From assembly GCF_008629685.1 (NCBI RefSeq), contig NZ_VWSF01000004.1, positions 310,001-374,000 on the forward strand: a stretch of DNA of 64,000 nt. Reading direction: 5' to 3'. A program made the position numbers and the translations under genes. The notes under the pieces were generated by a model. The model saw only the letters and a program-made list of their open reading frames with translations. It was not told where the DNA came from and ran no database searches. This DNA is from Adhaeribacter rhizoryzae. Lineage in GTDB: Bacteria > Bacteroidota > Bacteroidia > Cytophagales > Hymenobacteraceae. Shown piece by piece: positions 8,636-16,371 of this stretch (its first letter is position 1; each line of letters begins with the position of its first letter).

Positions 8636-9958
8636 ATGAAAAAAGTGGCTTTTTATACGTTGGGTTGTAAGCTTAATTTCTCCGAAACCTCTACCATTTC
8701 CAGGCTTTTCCAGGAAAGAGGTTATCAGAAAGTAGCTTTTGAAGATACGCCGGATATTTATGTTATTAATACTTGTTCGGTAACGGATAATGCCGATAAA
8801 AAATGCCGCAAGGTAGTTAAAGAAGCTTTAAAGCATTCGCCGGAAGCATTTATTACCATTGTGGGTTGCTACGCCCAGTTAAAACCGCAGGAAATTGCCG
8901 AAATACCAGGGGTACACGCCGTACTAGGTGCCGCCGAAAAATTCCGGCTGGTAGATATGCTGGATGGCTTTGTGAAACCGAAGAAGGCGCAGGTGTATGC
9001 CAGTGCCATTAGTGAAGCCAATACATTCCATACCGCTTATTCTTTCGGCGACCGTACCCGCACGTTTTTAAAAGTACAGGATGGCTGCGATTATTCCTGT
9101 ACGTTTTGCACCATACCACTGGCCCGCGGCAAAAGCCGGAGCAATTCTATTGCCGAAGTAATAAAAGCCGCCGAAGAAATTGCCCAAACCGAAGTGAAAG
9201 AAGTGGTGCTCACCGGCGTAAACCTCGGCGATTTTGGGATTCAGGCTGGTTTAGGCCGCCAGGAAAATTTCTACGAACTAGTTCAGGAATTGGATAAAAT
9301 AGCGGGCATTAACCGCTTCCGGATTTCTTCTATCGAGCCTAACTTGCTTACCGATGATATTATCCGGTTTGTAGCAAGTTCGCAAAAATTCATGCCGCAC
9401 TTTCATATTCCGCTCCAGTCGGGCTCTAACAAAATATTAAAATTAATGCGCCGCCGGTATTTGCGCGAGGTGTATGCCAGCCGGGTACAAACCATTAAAA
9501 GCTTAATGCCGCATTGCTGTATTGGGGTTGATGTTATTGTGGGATTCCCCGGCGAAACGGAAGAAGACTTTTTAGAAACTTATAATTTCCTAAACGAACT
9601 CGAAGTAAGTTATTTGCACGTATTCCCGTATTCGGAGCGCGATAATACGCGCGCTATATCCTTACCAGGCGCTGTACCGCAGAAAGAGCGCAACCTCCGG
9701 GCCGATATGCTGCGCATATTATCGGAGAAAAAGAAACGGCTTTTTTACGAACAAAATGTAAATACCCAAGCCACCGTCTTGTTTGAAGCCGATATTCAGA
9801 ATGGGTTAATGGAAGGTTTTACGGAAAATTACGTGCGGGTAGTAGCCAAATACGATCCGTTGCTCGTTAACGAAACCAAACACGTGCGTTTAACCCGCCT
9901 TAACGAAAAAGGTCTGATGGAAGTAGAAGAAGCATTTTTAGAAGTATTGCAGCATTAA
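8636..9958 (+). CDS. mtaB: tRNA (N6-threonylcarbamoyladenosine(37)-C2)-methylthiotransferase
   Basis: MtaB adds a methylthio group to t6A37 of ANN-decoding tRNAs. The UPF0004 N-terminal domain shows its three cluster cysteines in YTLGCKLNFSE, NTCSVTDNADKKC and VGCYAQ. The radical-SAM motif is CDYSCTFCTIP, followed by GVNLGDFG and HIPLQSGSNKILKLMRRRY, with a C-terminal TRAM-like part. I chose the start MKKVAFYTLGCKLN at 8636 because the ten upstream codons overlap the promoter element and are not conserved. MtaB rather than MiaB is indicated by YTLGCKLN against ESYGCQMN in the second methylthiotransferase at 30600. Confidence 0.95.
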   Translation: MKKVAFYTLGCKLNFSETSTISRLFQERGYQKVAFEDTPDIYVINTCSVTDNADKKCRKVVKEALKHSPEAFITIVGCYAQLKPQEIAEIPGVHAVLGAAEKFRLVDMLDGFVKPKKAQVYASAISEANTFHTAYSFGDRTRTFLKVQDGCDYSCTFCTIPLARGKSRSNSIAEVIKAAEEIAQTEVKEVVLTGVNLGDFGIQAGLGRQENFYELVQELDKIAGINRFRISSIEPNLLTDDIIRFVASSQKFMPHFHIPLQSGSNKILKLMRRRYLREVYASRVQTIKSLMPHCCIGVDVIVGFPGETEEDFLETYNFLNELEVSYLHVFPYSERDNTRAISLPGAVPQKERNLRADMLRILSEKKKRLFYEQNVNTQATVLFEADIQNGLMEGFTENYVRVVAKYDPLLVNETKHVRLTRLNEKGLMEVEEAFLEVLQH

Positions 9959-10019
9959 TGCTTAAAAATCAAATAATTAAATTATTAATCTGTAATACAA
10001 AGTCACATCAAATTGCCTG

Positions 10020-10652
10020 TTAATCTATAATATCATCTATAGATTTATTTTTATCAGAAGTAAACCGTTGGTGATGATATGCCTCCAACTTCTTTAAAAT
10101 CCGGAGCAACTGCTGCTTTTCTGTAATATCTAAATTTCGGCTTAAGATGCGCGAAACTTTCCGGAACTGACCCAACGAAGAGAATAAAGTTGCTTTCCCG
10201 GCTTCGTTAATCGCTAAAAATATTCTTCTTTTATCTATTTCGTCGCGGGTTTCGGTTACCCAACCCCGCCGGATAAGCCGCTTAATAATTTCGGTACCAG
10301 ACGGAATATCGTGCATGTTTTTTAAAATCAAGGCCGATTTGGTCATGCTGCCGCCATCGAGCAAATGCATTAAATAACCAAAATCGTCTAGCGATACAAA
10401 ACTGGTTTGGTGTAAAGCTTTTTTTATGTAAAACTTGGTGTAGCGGTTTAGCATCGAAAAGTAACGGGCAATTTCGCCTTCCAACGCTTCCTCCGGACTG
10501 GTTGGTGGCAATGCCTCCGTTGCTTGCTTCAACCGTTCGCCCAGCCATTTCTGAAAATCAGGTAAATTTCCGCTTGCTGCACCTTGTTCCTGCTCATATT
10601 GTTCGAGCCAGGGCAACAGGTCTTGTAATAAATTATATTTATAAGCGGACAT
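10020..10652 (-). CDS. MarR-family transcriptional regulator
   Basis: A 210-residue regulator with a winged helix at about residues 75-155: SMTKSALILKNMHDIPSGTEIIKRLIRRGWVTETRDEIDKRRIFLAINEAGKATLF. The DxRDxRR wing (DEIDKRRIFLAI) is the MarR signature. It is longer than a typical 140-150-residue MarR, with a helical N-terminal extension. It is divergent from the TonB receptor at 10777, and the 124-bp gap holds two palindromes, so it probably controls that receptor and itself. The ligand is unknown. It converges with mtaB. Confidence 0.88.
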   Translation of the reverse strand: MSAYKYNLLQDLLPWLEQYEQEQGAASGNLPDFQKWLGERLKQATEALPPTSPEEALEGEIARYFSMLNRYTKFYIKKALHQTSFVSLDDFGYLMHLLDGGSMTKSALILKNMHDIPSGTEIIKRLIRRGWVTETRDEIDKRRIFLAINEAGKATLFSSLGQFRKVSRILSRNLDITEKQQLLRILKKLEAYHHQRFTSDKNKSIDDIID

Positions 10653-10696
10653 AGTATTTTAGGTTGACTTTAAAGTTGAAGCAAAAATTATTCAAA

Positions 10697-10772
10697 AGGA
10701 TTATCCTGATTTTCATCCTTAAAACAATTACCTAAGTATTATGTTACTATAATGTTTTAATATGATAACATA
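10697..10772. promoter_or_regulatory. Candidate MarR operator palindromes
   Basis: Two inverted repeats lie in the divergent MarR/TonB-receptor gap: the compact palindrome AGGATTATCCT at 10697-10707 and TATGTTA (10740-10746) facing TAACATA (10766-10772). The second ends four bases before the receptor start codon. Binding by the adjacent MarR protein is inference from position and symmetry. Confidence 0.4.
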
Positions 10773-10776
10773 AGAA

Positions 10777-13206
10777 ATGAGGATAATTCTTTTACTCTGC
10801 TTTTTTTTACCAGGGTTTGTTTTGGCCCAAACGGGTGTAATTACGGGTACCGTGCGAGATGTAAATACCCAGGAGCCATTAATTGGCGTAACCATTCAGT
10901 TAACTAATACCCAATTAGGTGCGGTAAGTAACGAAAGCGGACGGTACCGCCTGGAGAATATTCCGTTGGGCAGCTATACAGTGCAAAGTTCTTATTTGGG
11001 TTACCAAGCACAAAGCAAATTTAATATTAACGTTACGGCCGGTAACGCCCAAATTGTAAACTTTGAACTAGCGCCGGCTGCAAATAAATTACAGGAAGTA
11101 GAAATTACCGCTAACCGGCGCCAAAGTGCTGCTGTAGCCGATTTAATAACGCCGCTATCGGTGCAAAGCCTGAGTACCGAAGAAATCAGGAGCAACCCTG
11201 GTGGAAATTTTGATATTTCGAAAGTAGTGCAGGTGTTGCCGGGTGTGGCCACCAGCGGTACCGGCGGGGGTAGCCGCAACGATTTAATAATCAGGGGTGG
11301 CGCGCCCAGCGAAAACGTTTATTACCTCGATGGCATTGAAATTCCGCTGATTAACCATTTTACTACCCAAGGCAGCGCGGGCGGTGCTACGGGTATTCTC
11401 AACGTATCGTTTATCGAAGACATGAAAGTAAGTTCATCGGCTTTTGATGCGCGTTACGATAATGCCCTGGCCTCAGTGTTTCAGTTCCGGCAGCGCTATG
11501 GTAATCCCGAGCGTTTTTCCGGTAACATCCGGTTAAGCGGTTCTGAATTTTCCACTACGTTCGAAGGGCCTATTTCGCCCAAAACAACTTACCTGGTATC
11601 GGCGCGGCGCTCTTATTTACAATTTTTGTTTAAACTGCTCGATTTACCTATCCGGCCTAATTACTGGGATTTTCAGTACAAAGTAGATCATAAACTAGAC
11701 GATAAAACTTCGCTTACCTTCCTGGGCGTGGGGGCCATAGATGAGTTTTCCTTTGGCGTACCGCGCAACAGCACTCCCGAAAACGAATATATTTTGCGTT
11801 CTATTCCGCTGAATAACCAATGGAATTATACCACCGGCGTAGCGGCCAAAAGATTAATAAACGACGGCTACATAAATTTAGCTTTGAGCCGGAATGCCTT
11901 TAACATAGACCTGGAAAAATTTGAAGACGCGCAGAACAACAACAATGCTTTGCGCACTTTAAAATCGAACTCGCGCGAAACTGAAAATAAATTGCGGCTG
12001 GATGTAAATAAATTCCAGAATGGATTTAAATATGCTTATGGTGTATCTGGTCAGTTTGTGCAGTTTAAGAACAATGTATTTAACGTAATCAGGCCGGAAC
12101 TGCGCGACGACCAGGGCAATTTGGTGCAGCCCGGCCTAACGGTTAATTACAATACCAACCTCGATTTTTTCCGTTACGGAGCTTTCGGCCAGGTTTCCAG
12201 ATCAATTTTAAACGATAAACTGGGTTTATCTTTCGGTATTCGCTCAGATCTGAATTCATTTACCGAAGAAGGCCGGAATCCGCTTAAAACGCTTTCGCCC
12301 CGGGGTGCCATTTCGTACGTGTTATCCGATAAATGGACGCTGAATGCTTCGTCGGGTATTTATTACAAATTACCGACTTACACGGTGCTGGGCTTCCAAC
12401 AAAATAATCAGTATTTAAATAAAACGGCCGATTACATTAAATCGATTCATTATGTGTTGGGTACCGAATATTTGCCTCGCCCCGATTTGCGTTTTACTTT
12501 AGAAGGTTTTTATAAAGATTACAACCAGTATCCGGTTTCTATACGCGATGGCATTTCGCTGGCCAACCAGGGCGGCGATTTTGGTTCTATCGGCAACGAA
12601 GCGGTTAACACCAATGGCGAGGGCCGCGCTTACGGCCTTGAATTTTACCTCCAGAAAAAACTTACCAAATCTGTTTTCTCAGTACTTTCTTATACTTACG
12701 TGGTAAGCGAATTTGCTGGTACCAACGGGCAATATATTTCCAGTTCCTGGGATTACCGTCACTTGATTTCGGGGTTATTGGGTAAAAAATTGCCGCGCAA
12801 CTGGGAATTTGGCGCGAAATACCGCTACGCCGGCGGCGCGCCTACCACGCCTTTCGATTTAGAAGCTTCGCAGCGGAATTATGGAGCCTTAGGGGTAGGC
12901 ATTCTGGATTATTCGCGCCTAAATTCTGAGCGGTTGCGCTCTTTCAGTCAGTTGGATGTGCGTCTGGATAAAAAATGGAACTTCAACCGTATTACCCTGG
13001 ATTTGTTCCTGGATATTGCCAACGTGTTGGGCAGCAAAACACCCGGCTACGATCGTTATACATTTCAACGCAACACCGGGAACAACGGCTTTGCCACTAC
13101 CGATGGCGGACTTTTGCGCGAAGACGGCAGCAACGCCATTCCGCTTATCTTGAATAACGACGATGGCAACCTGGTACCAACTTTAGGCTTTATCCTGGAG
13201 TTTTAA
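10777..13206 (+). CDS. TonB-dependent receptor with carboxypeptidase-like regulatory domain
   Basis: An 809-residue outer-membrane receptor. It has a signal peptide ending FVLAQ, a CarboxypepD_reg-like domain (residues 20-105, GTVRDVNTQEPLIGVTI), a plug (about 115-240, with the conserved RGGAPSENVYYLDGIEIP) and a 22-strand-type barrel ending in TLGFILEF with a terminal Phe. It belongs to the TonB group that imports large ligands or metal chelates; the substrate cannot be read. There is no SusD partner, so it is not a SusCD pair. It is divergent from the MarR gene and ends at a strong hairpin at 13258. Confidence 0.92.
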   Translation: MRIILLLCFFLPGFVLAQTGVITGTVRDVNTQEPLIGVTIQLTNTQLGAVSNESGRYRLENIPLGSYTVQSSYLGYQAQSKFNINVTAGNAQIVNFELAPAANKLQEVEITANRRQSAAVADLITPLSVQSLSTEEIRSNPGGNFDISKVVQVLPGVATSGTGGGSRNDLIIRGGAPSENVYYLDGIEIPLINHFTTQGSAGGATGILNVSFIEDMKVSSSAFDARYDNALASVFQFRQRYGNPERFSGNIRLSGSEFSTTFEGPISPKTTYLVSARRSYLQFLFKLLDLPIRPNYWDFQYKVDHKLDDKTSLTFLGVGAIDEFSFGVPRNSTPENEYILRSIPLNNQWNYTTGVAAKRLINDGYINLALSRNAFNIDLEKFEDAQNNNNALRTLKSNSRETENKLRLDVNKFQNGFKYAYGVSGQFVQFKNNVFNVIRPELRDDQGNLVQPGLTVNYNTNLDFFRYGAFGQVSRSILNDKLGLSFGIRSDLNSFTEEGRNPLKTLSPRGAISYVLSDKWTLNASSGIYYKLPTYTVLGFQQNNQYLNKTADYIKSIHYVLGTEYLPRPDLRFTLEGFYKDYNQYPVSIRDGISLANQGGDFGSIGNEAVNTNGEGRAYGLEFYLQKKLTKSVFSVLSYTYVVSEFAGTNGQYISSSWDYRHLISGLLGKKLPRNWEFGAKYRYAGGAPTTPFDLEASQRNYGALGVGILDYSRLNSERLRSFSQLDVRLDKKWNFNRITLDLFLDIANVLGSKTPGYDRYTFQRNTGNNGFATTDGGLLREDGSNAIPLILNNDDGNLVPTLGFILEF

Positions 13207-13257
13207 TTGTTATTAAGCAGCGGATTATTTTTGTTTATTCTAAACTAAACAGCACTG

Positions 13258-13308
13258 AAGAGAACTAATATATTCATCATTTAAGGAAAATATTAGTTCT
13301 CTTTTTTT
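13258..13308. terminator. Bidirectional terminator after the TonB receptor
   Basis: A 13-bp stem (13258-13270 with 13291-13303) around AGAGAACTAATA is followed by seven Ts. It lies between the convergent receptor gene and the GNAT gene, whose stop codon touches the T-run. Confidence 0.8.
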
Positions 13309-14155
13309 ATATTGCTAAAGTCATTTCGTATTGCTGCAAAAAAGCGGTAAGCCCAATATCCTCCAGAAAATTCAGCGTTGATTCACTTTTCTCGTCTACA
13401 TTAATAACCGAGAGCGGAACAGTTTTACCGGCGGCCAATTTCTGGAACAAGTGTAACCCCAAGCCTTGTCGGCGATAAGCCGGTGCAATGGCAAACTGGG
13501 CCATCCGGTTGGTATTTTCATGAATAGCGCCGTACCCAACTAAGTTATTTTTATAGTATATGCCCGCTAGCTGGGTAAATTGCCTAATGCGCTGTATAGC
13601 TGCAAAATTATATCCCCAGGAAGGTTTACAATCCCAGAATGATTCGGCTAATTCCCAATCCAGATCGATTACTTCCCGGTAAATAAATCCGGTTGGTAAC
13701 GAAGGAAAAGCTTTCATATTTAATTCACCTTTGTAGCTTTCCAGGGTGCGGGCAATGTTAAACCCAATAGCTTTATAAGTTTTAAGGGCTACGAGGTTGC
13801 GGGTAACTACCTCCAGCAAACATTGTTTTACGCCCGCCGCTTTTAATTGGGGTATACTGTAAGCATATAATTGCTGAGTAAGTTTTTGACCGCGATAATC
13901 CGGAATTACCCCAGTGCCGCCATTATACGCCGTTAGTGCTCCTTCCCACGGACCTAATCCCTGCAAAATAAAACCCACCAATTTATCGCCATCGAAAGCA
14001 CCCACCGAATGTTCCAGATGTATTCCGTCGCGGGTGAGTTTTTCTATGAGCTGTACTTCCGTAAAATGCATCGGAATTACATAATCCGAGAAAGCCAGGT
14101 TAAAGGTATCGGCAATAATTTGTAAAGACGTGTGCTGTAAAGTACCGAAATGCAT
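13307..14155 (-). CDS. GNAT-family N-acetyltransferase, two GNAT modules
   Basis: A 282-residue acetyl-CoA-dependent N-acyltransferase. The first GNAT module spans about residues 1-140, with the acetyl-CoA-binding loop in GVIPDYRGQKLTQQLYAY. The second spans about 145-282, with IAPAYRRQGLGLHLFQKL carrying the RRxGxG/A pyrophosphate-binding motif. Tandem GNAT proteins of this size occur widely in Bacteroidota, and the acceptor is not predictable. It appears to be transcribed alone. Confidence 0.88.
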   Translation of the reverse strand: MHFGTLQHTSLQIIADTFNLAFSDYVIPMHFTEVQLIEKLTRDGIHLEHSVGAFDGDKLVGFILQGLGPWEGALTAYNGGTGVIPDYRGQKLTQQLYAYSIPQLKAAGVKQCLLEVVTRNLVALKTYKAIGFNIARTLESYKGELNMKAFPSLPTGFIYREVIDLDWELAESFWDCKPSWGYNFAAIQRIRQFTQLAGIYYKNNLVGYGAIHENTNRMAQFAIAPAYRRQGLGLHLFQKLAAGKTVPLSVINVDEKSESTLNFLEDIGLTAFLQQYEMTLAI

Positions 14156-14220
14156 AAGTTAATTTTGCGGCAAATATCTTAAATTTTGCTTTGCCAAAAT
14201 AACCCGGTAAGCATAAATAA

Positions 14221-14859
14221 TTAGCGCCGCACAGCCGGCTGCACAGGTAAAGGAGCTTCCGTTTTTTTCTTTTGCGGCAGCCAATACCTTATGCCAAAAG
14301 ATAAGCTCATGAGGCTGGGAAAACCCGGTATAAAAGTAGTAGAAAATTCGTATTGCTCGTTTAAGGCCAGGTTATACTCAAACTCGCCGGCATACGGAAT
14401 AAATTTATATTGATATTTGACATCTTGCCCGCCTTTGAAAAAACCGGAATCTTCGTAATTATCCAGTTCGTACCAATTGCGGCGGTAAACCAAAGTAGGT
14501 CCAAAACCGCCATTAAGCGAATGCTTGCCTTTTTTAAATATTACCCACCGCACCCCCAAATGCGTAAAGCCACCGAGTTGCGCCGCGCAATCGGAATAAA
14601 CGGCCTGAATAGCTTTCAGCGAAAATTTATCTGGTTTCAGGAAATGTTCGTAGCCCAGCGTACCACCCAAATTAAAAACAAAATAGCCTTTTTTATCGGG
14701 GTTCAGCGGCATTAAAGGGGCATTTACATCGCCTTTGGGATGCAGGCTTAAACCAAAAAATTTAAGATTTAAATTACTTTGTGCCTCAACTTGCCCGGCA
14801 ATTAATAAAGCTAGCAACGTAAATAAAAAATATTTAACTATAGGCAAATTGGTAAACAT
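14221..14859 (-). CDS. Predicted outer-membrane beta-barrel protein
   Basis: A 212-residue protein with a signal peptide (hydrophobic YFLFTLLALLIAGQVEAQ). Its mature part shows alternating aromatic and polar strands (GYFVFNLGGTLGYEHF, HLGVRWVIF, EFSTTFIPGFPSLMSLSFGIRYW), typical of small barrels. The C-terminal tail KKKTEAPLPVQPAVRR is basic and lies outside the barrel. No specific family is recognised. It is preceded by 66 bp from the GNAT gene and probably has its own promoter. Confidence 0.7.
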   Translation of the reverse strand: MFTNLPIVKYFLFTLLALLIAGQVEAQSNLNLKFFGLSLHPKGDVNAPLMPLNPDKKGYFVFNLGGTLGYEHFLKPDKFSLKAIQAVYSDCAAQLGGFTHLGVRWVIFKKGKHSLNGGFGPTLVYRRNWYELDNYEDSGFFKGGQDVKYQYKFIPYAGEFEYNLALNEQYEFSTTFIPGFPSLMSLSFGIRYWLPQKKKTEAPLPVQPAVRR

Positions 14860-15128
14860 GTATTTGCAGGTAATCTTTTGAGCACGAATAAATTAATCGT
14901 GGTCTTTTAAACGAGAACTTTTAAAACAACTTTGGTTAAAGAAGGTTTGCTGTACCAGCATAATTTTCTATCCTGTTATTCGGCAATTAGTAAAAGAAAG
15001 TTAATACTACTAGCAATAGTTTAAGCACGACTATTATATGAATGCCAACAAATTTAGGTTAATACTTGTATAAGAAGTAATACAGCTAACTTTATACCGA
15101 ACAGCTAGCATAAACTAACTGCGGATTC

Positions 15129-15716
15129 TTAAAATTGTTTTGGTTTTAACTTTTGGGCGGATAGAACTGCTATTTCGTCTATACGTTTCTGCCTGGTTTC
15201 GGGTCGTTTGGCCATAACGAGCCATTGCAACATACTTTTCCGAACAGACTTGCTTAAACTTAGAAAATAATCTTTTGAACCGGTATGTATTTGAAAAGCT
15301 TTTTCCAGATCCGGGGGAATAATTAATTCTTCTACCTCATCTAATATTGTCCAGGAGCCGTTTTGTTTGGCAATTTCAATGCTTTCGTAACCGGCTGGTG
15401 TAATTAGTCCTTCGTCGGTTAATCGCTTTATCTTTTCTTTGTTTATCTTCGACCAAACACTTTTGGGTTTCCGTTTAGTAAAGAATTGCATGAAACGTTC
15501 TGCATCCAAAGGTTTTGCCTTGCTGTCTATCCAGCCAAAACAAAGCGCTTCGTCCACGGCTTCGCTCCAGGAGATTGTGAAATTGCCAGACTTCTTTTTA
15601 TAATAAATAAGCCAGACTGCCTGCTTTGAGTAATGGTTTTCTTCTAACCAGGATCGCCATTCTTGCTGGTTCACCGGACAAATAGTTTCTACTTTCTTTT
15701 CGGTCTTAATCTCCAT
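15129..15716 (-). CDS. YdeI/OmpD-associated family protein
   Basis: A 195-residue cytosolic protein matching the YdeI/OmdA group (bacteriocin-protection, PF13376). The core is WRSWLEENHYSKQAVWLIYYKKKSG, then the invariant SWSEAVDEALCFGWIDSKAKPLD and RFMQFFTKRKPKSVWSKINKEKI. The C-terminal PF13376 helices are PPDLEKAFQIHTGSKDYFLSLSKSVRKSMLQWL. The biochemical role is not established. Its codon use is more AT-rich than the neighbours, and with the toxin pair 20 bp away it forms a small accessory patch. It may be co-transcribed downstream of that pair. Confidence 0.85.
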   Translation of the reverse strand: MEIKTEKKVETICPVNQQEWRSWLEENHYSKQAVWLIYYKKKSGNFTISWSEAVDEALCFGWIDSKAKPLDAERFMQFFTKRKPKSVWSKINKEKIKRLTDEGLITPAGYESIEIAKQNGSWTILDEVEELIIPPDLEKAFQIHTGSKDYFLSLSKSVRKSMLQWLVMAKRPETRQKRIDEIAVLSAQKLKPKQF

Positions 15717-15736
15717 TATTTCATAATAAATAGCGC

Positions 15737-16108
15737 TTATTTCTTGTACAGCAACATAGTTAACTCATTAATTTGAGACAACTGTTTATCGGCAGTAACA
15801 AGCGGAAGATTTGAATATAAAGCGGAAGCAACAACAATTGCATCTGGTAATTTTATCTTGTAATTTTTTCGCAATGAGATTACAAGCCGTTTTATTTCTG
15901 CATTGATGTCGATAATGGTTGCTTCATTTATAAGCTCCTGAATAATTTTAAGGTCGCTTTCAGCTAATACTTTATAGCCCAGCAATTCTAATTCAGTAAC
16001 AAATGAAATGGCGATGTGCTTTCCATCAAGTAGTTCAGCAACTGTTTCATCACCGGAGATGAGGTATAGCAAAATGTTAGTATCAACAAAAAGGCTATTA
16101 CCACTCAT
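15737..16108 (-). CDS. VapC-like PIN-domain toxin
   Basis: A 123-residue PIN-domain ribonuclease. The four acidic metal-binding positions are visible: Asp9 (FVDTNILLY), Glu39 (SFVTELELLG), Asp89 (KLPDAIVVASAL) and Asp107 (TADKQL). VapC toxins usually cut initiator tRNA or 23S rRNA; the target here is unknown. Its ATG lies inside the end of the upstream antitoxin gene with an 11-base overlap, the standard coupled arrangement. It is in the low-GC patch. Confidence 0.9.
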   Translation of the reverse strand: MSGNSLFVDTNILLYLISGDETVAELLDGKHIAISFVTELELLGYKVLAESDLKIIQELINEATIIDINAEIKRLVISLRKNYKIKLPDAIVVASALYSNLPLVTADKQLSQINELTMLLYKK

Positions 16109-16259
16109 TCCTAAAATTCTTCTGAATGGTGAGCGGCTCTTTTTCTAACTTAACTTTACCACAATATTTAAAGGCATTTAATCCTTTTTTAATTTTAATG
16201 CTTTCAAGTGCTTTTTGAATAATAATTTTATCTGCCCCTTTTTTTATTACAGTTACCAT
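16098..16259 (-). CDS. Short antitoxin for the PIN toxin
   Basis: A 53-residue frame read on the reverse strand from ATG 16257-16259: MVTVIKKGADKIIIQKALES, then IKIKKGLNAFKYCGKVKLEK and EPLTIQKNFRNEW. The KGLNAFKYCGKVKL...PLxIQKxxRxEW ending is, as I recall, shared by Bacteroidota antitoxins paired with PIN proteins. There is no separate DNA-binding fold of clear type, as expected for this very short class. Its stop overlaps the toxin start. The pair is likely self-regulated. Confidence 0.8.
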   Translation of the reverse strand: MVTVIKKGADKIIIQKALESIKIKKGLNAFKYCGKVKLEKEPLTIQKNFRNEW

Positions 16260-16371
16260 ATTGCATTTACTAATTGTAAACAGTAGATAAATATAGGGAT
16301 TTTTACAGTCCTATTTTGATTTTGTTCTATCTTACCTCTATTACTGGATATATAAATTTATTCCGTTAACC

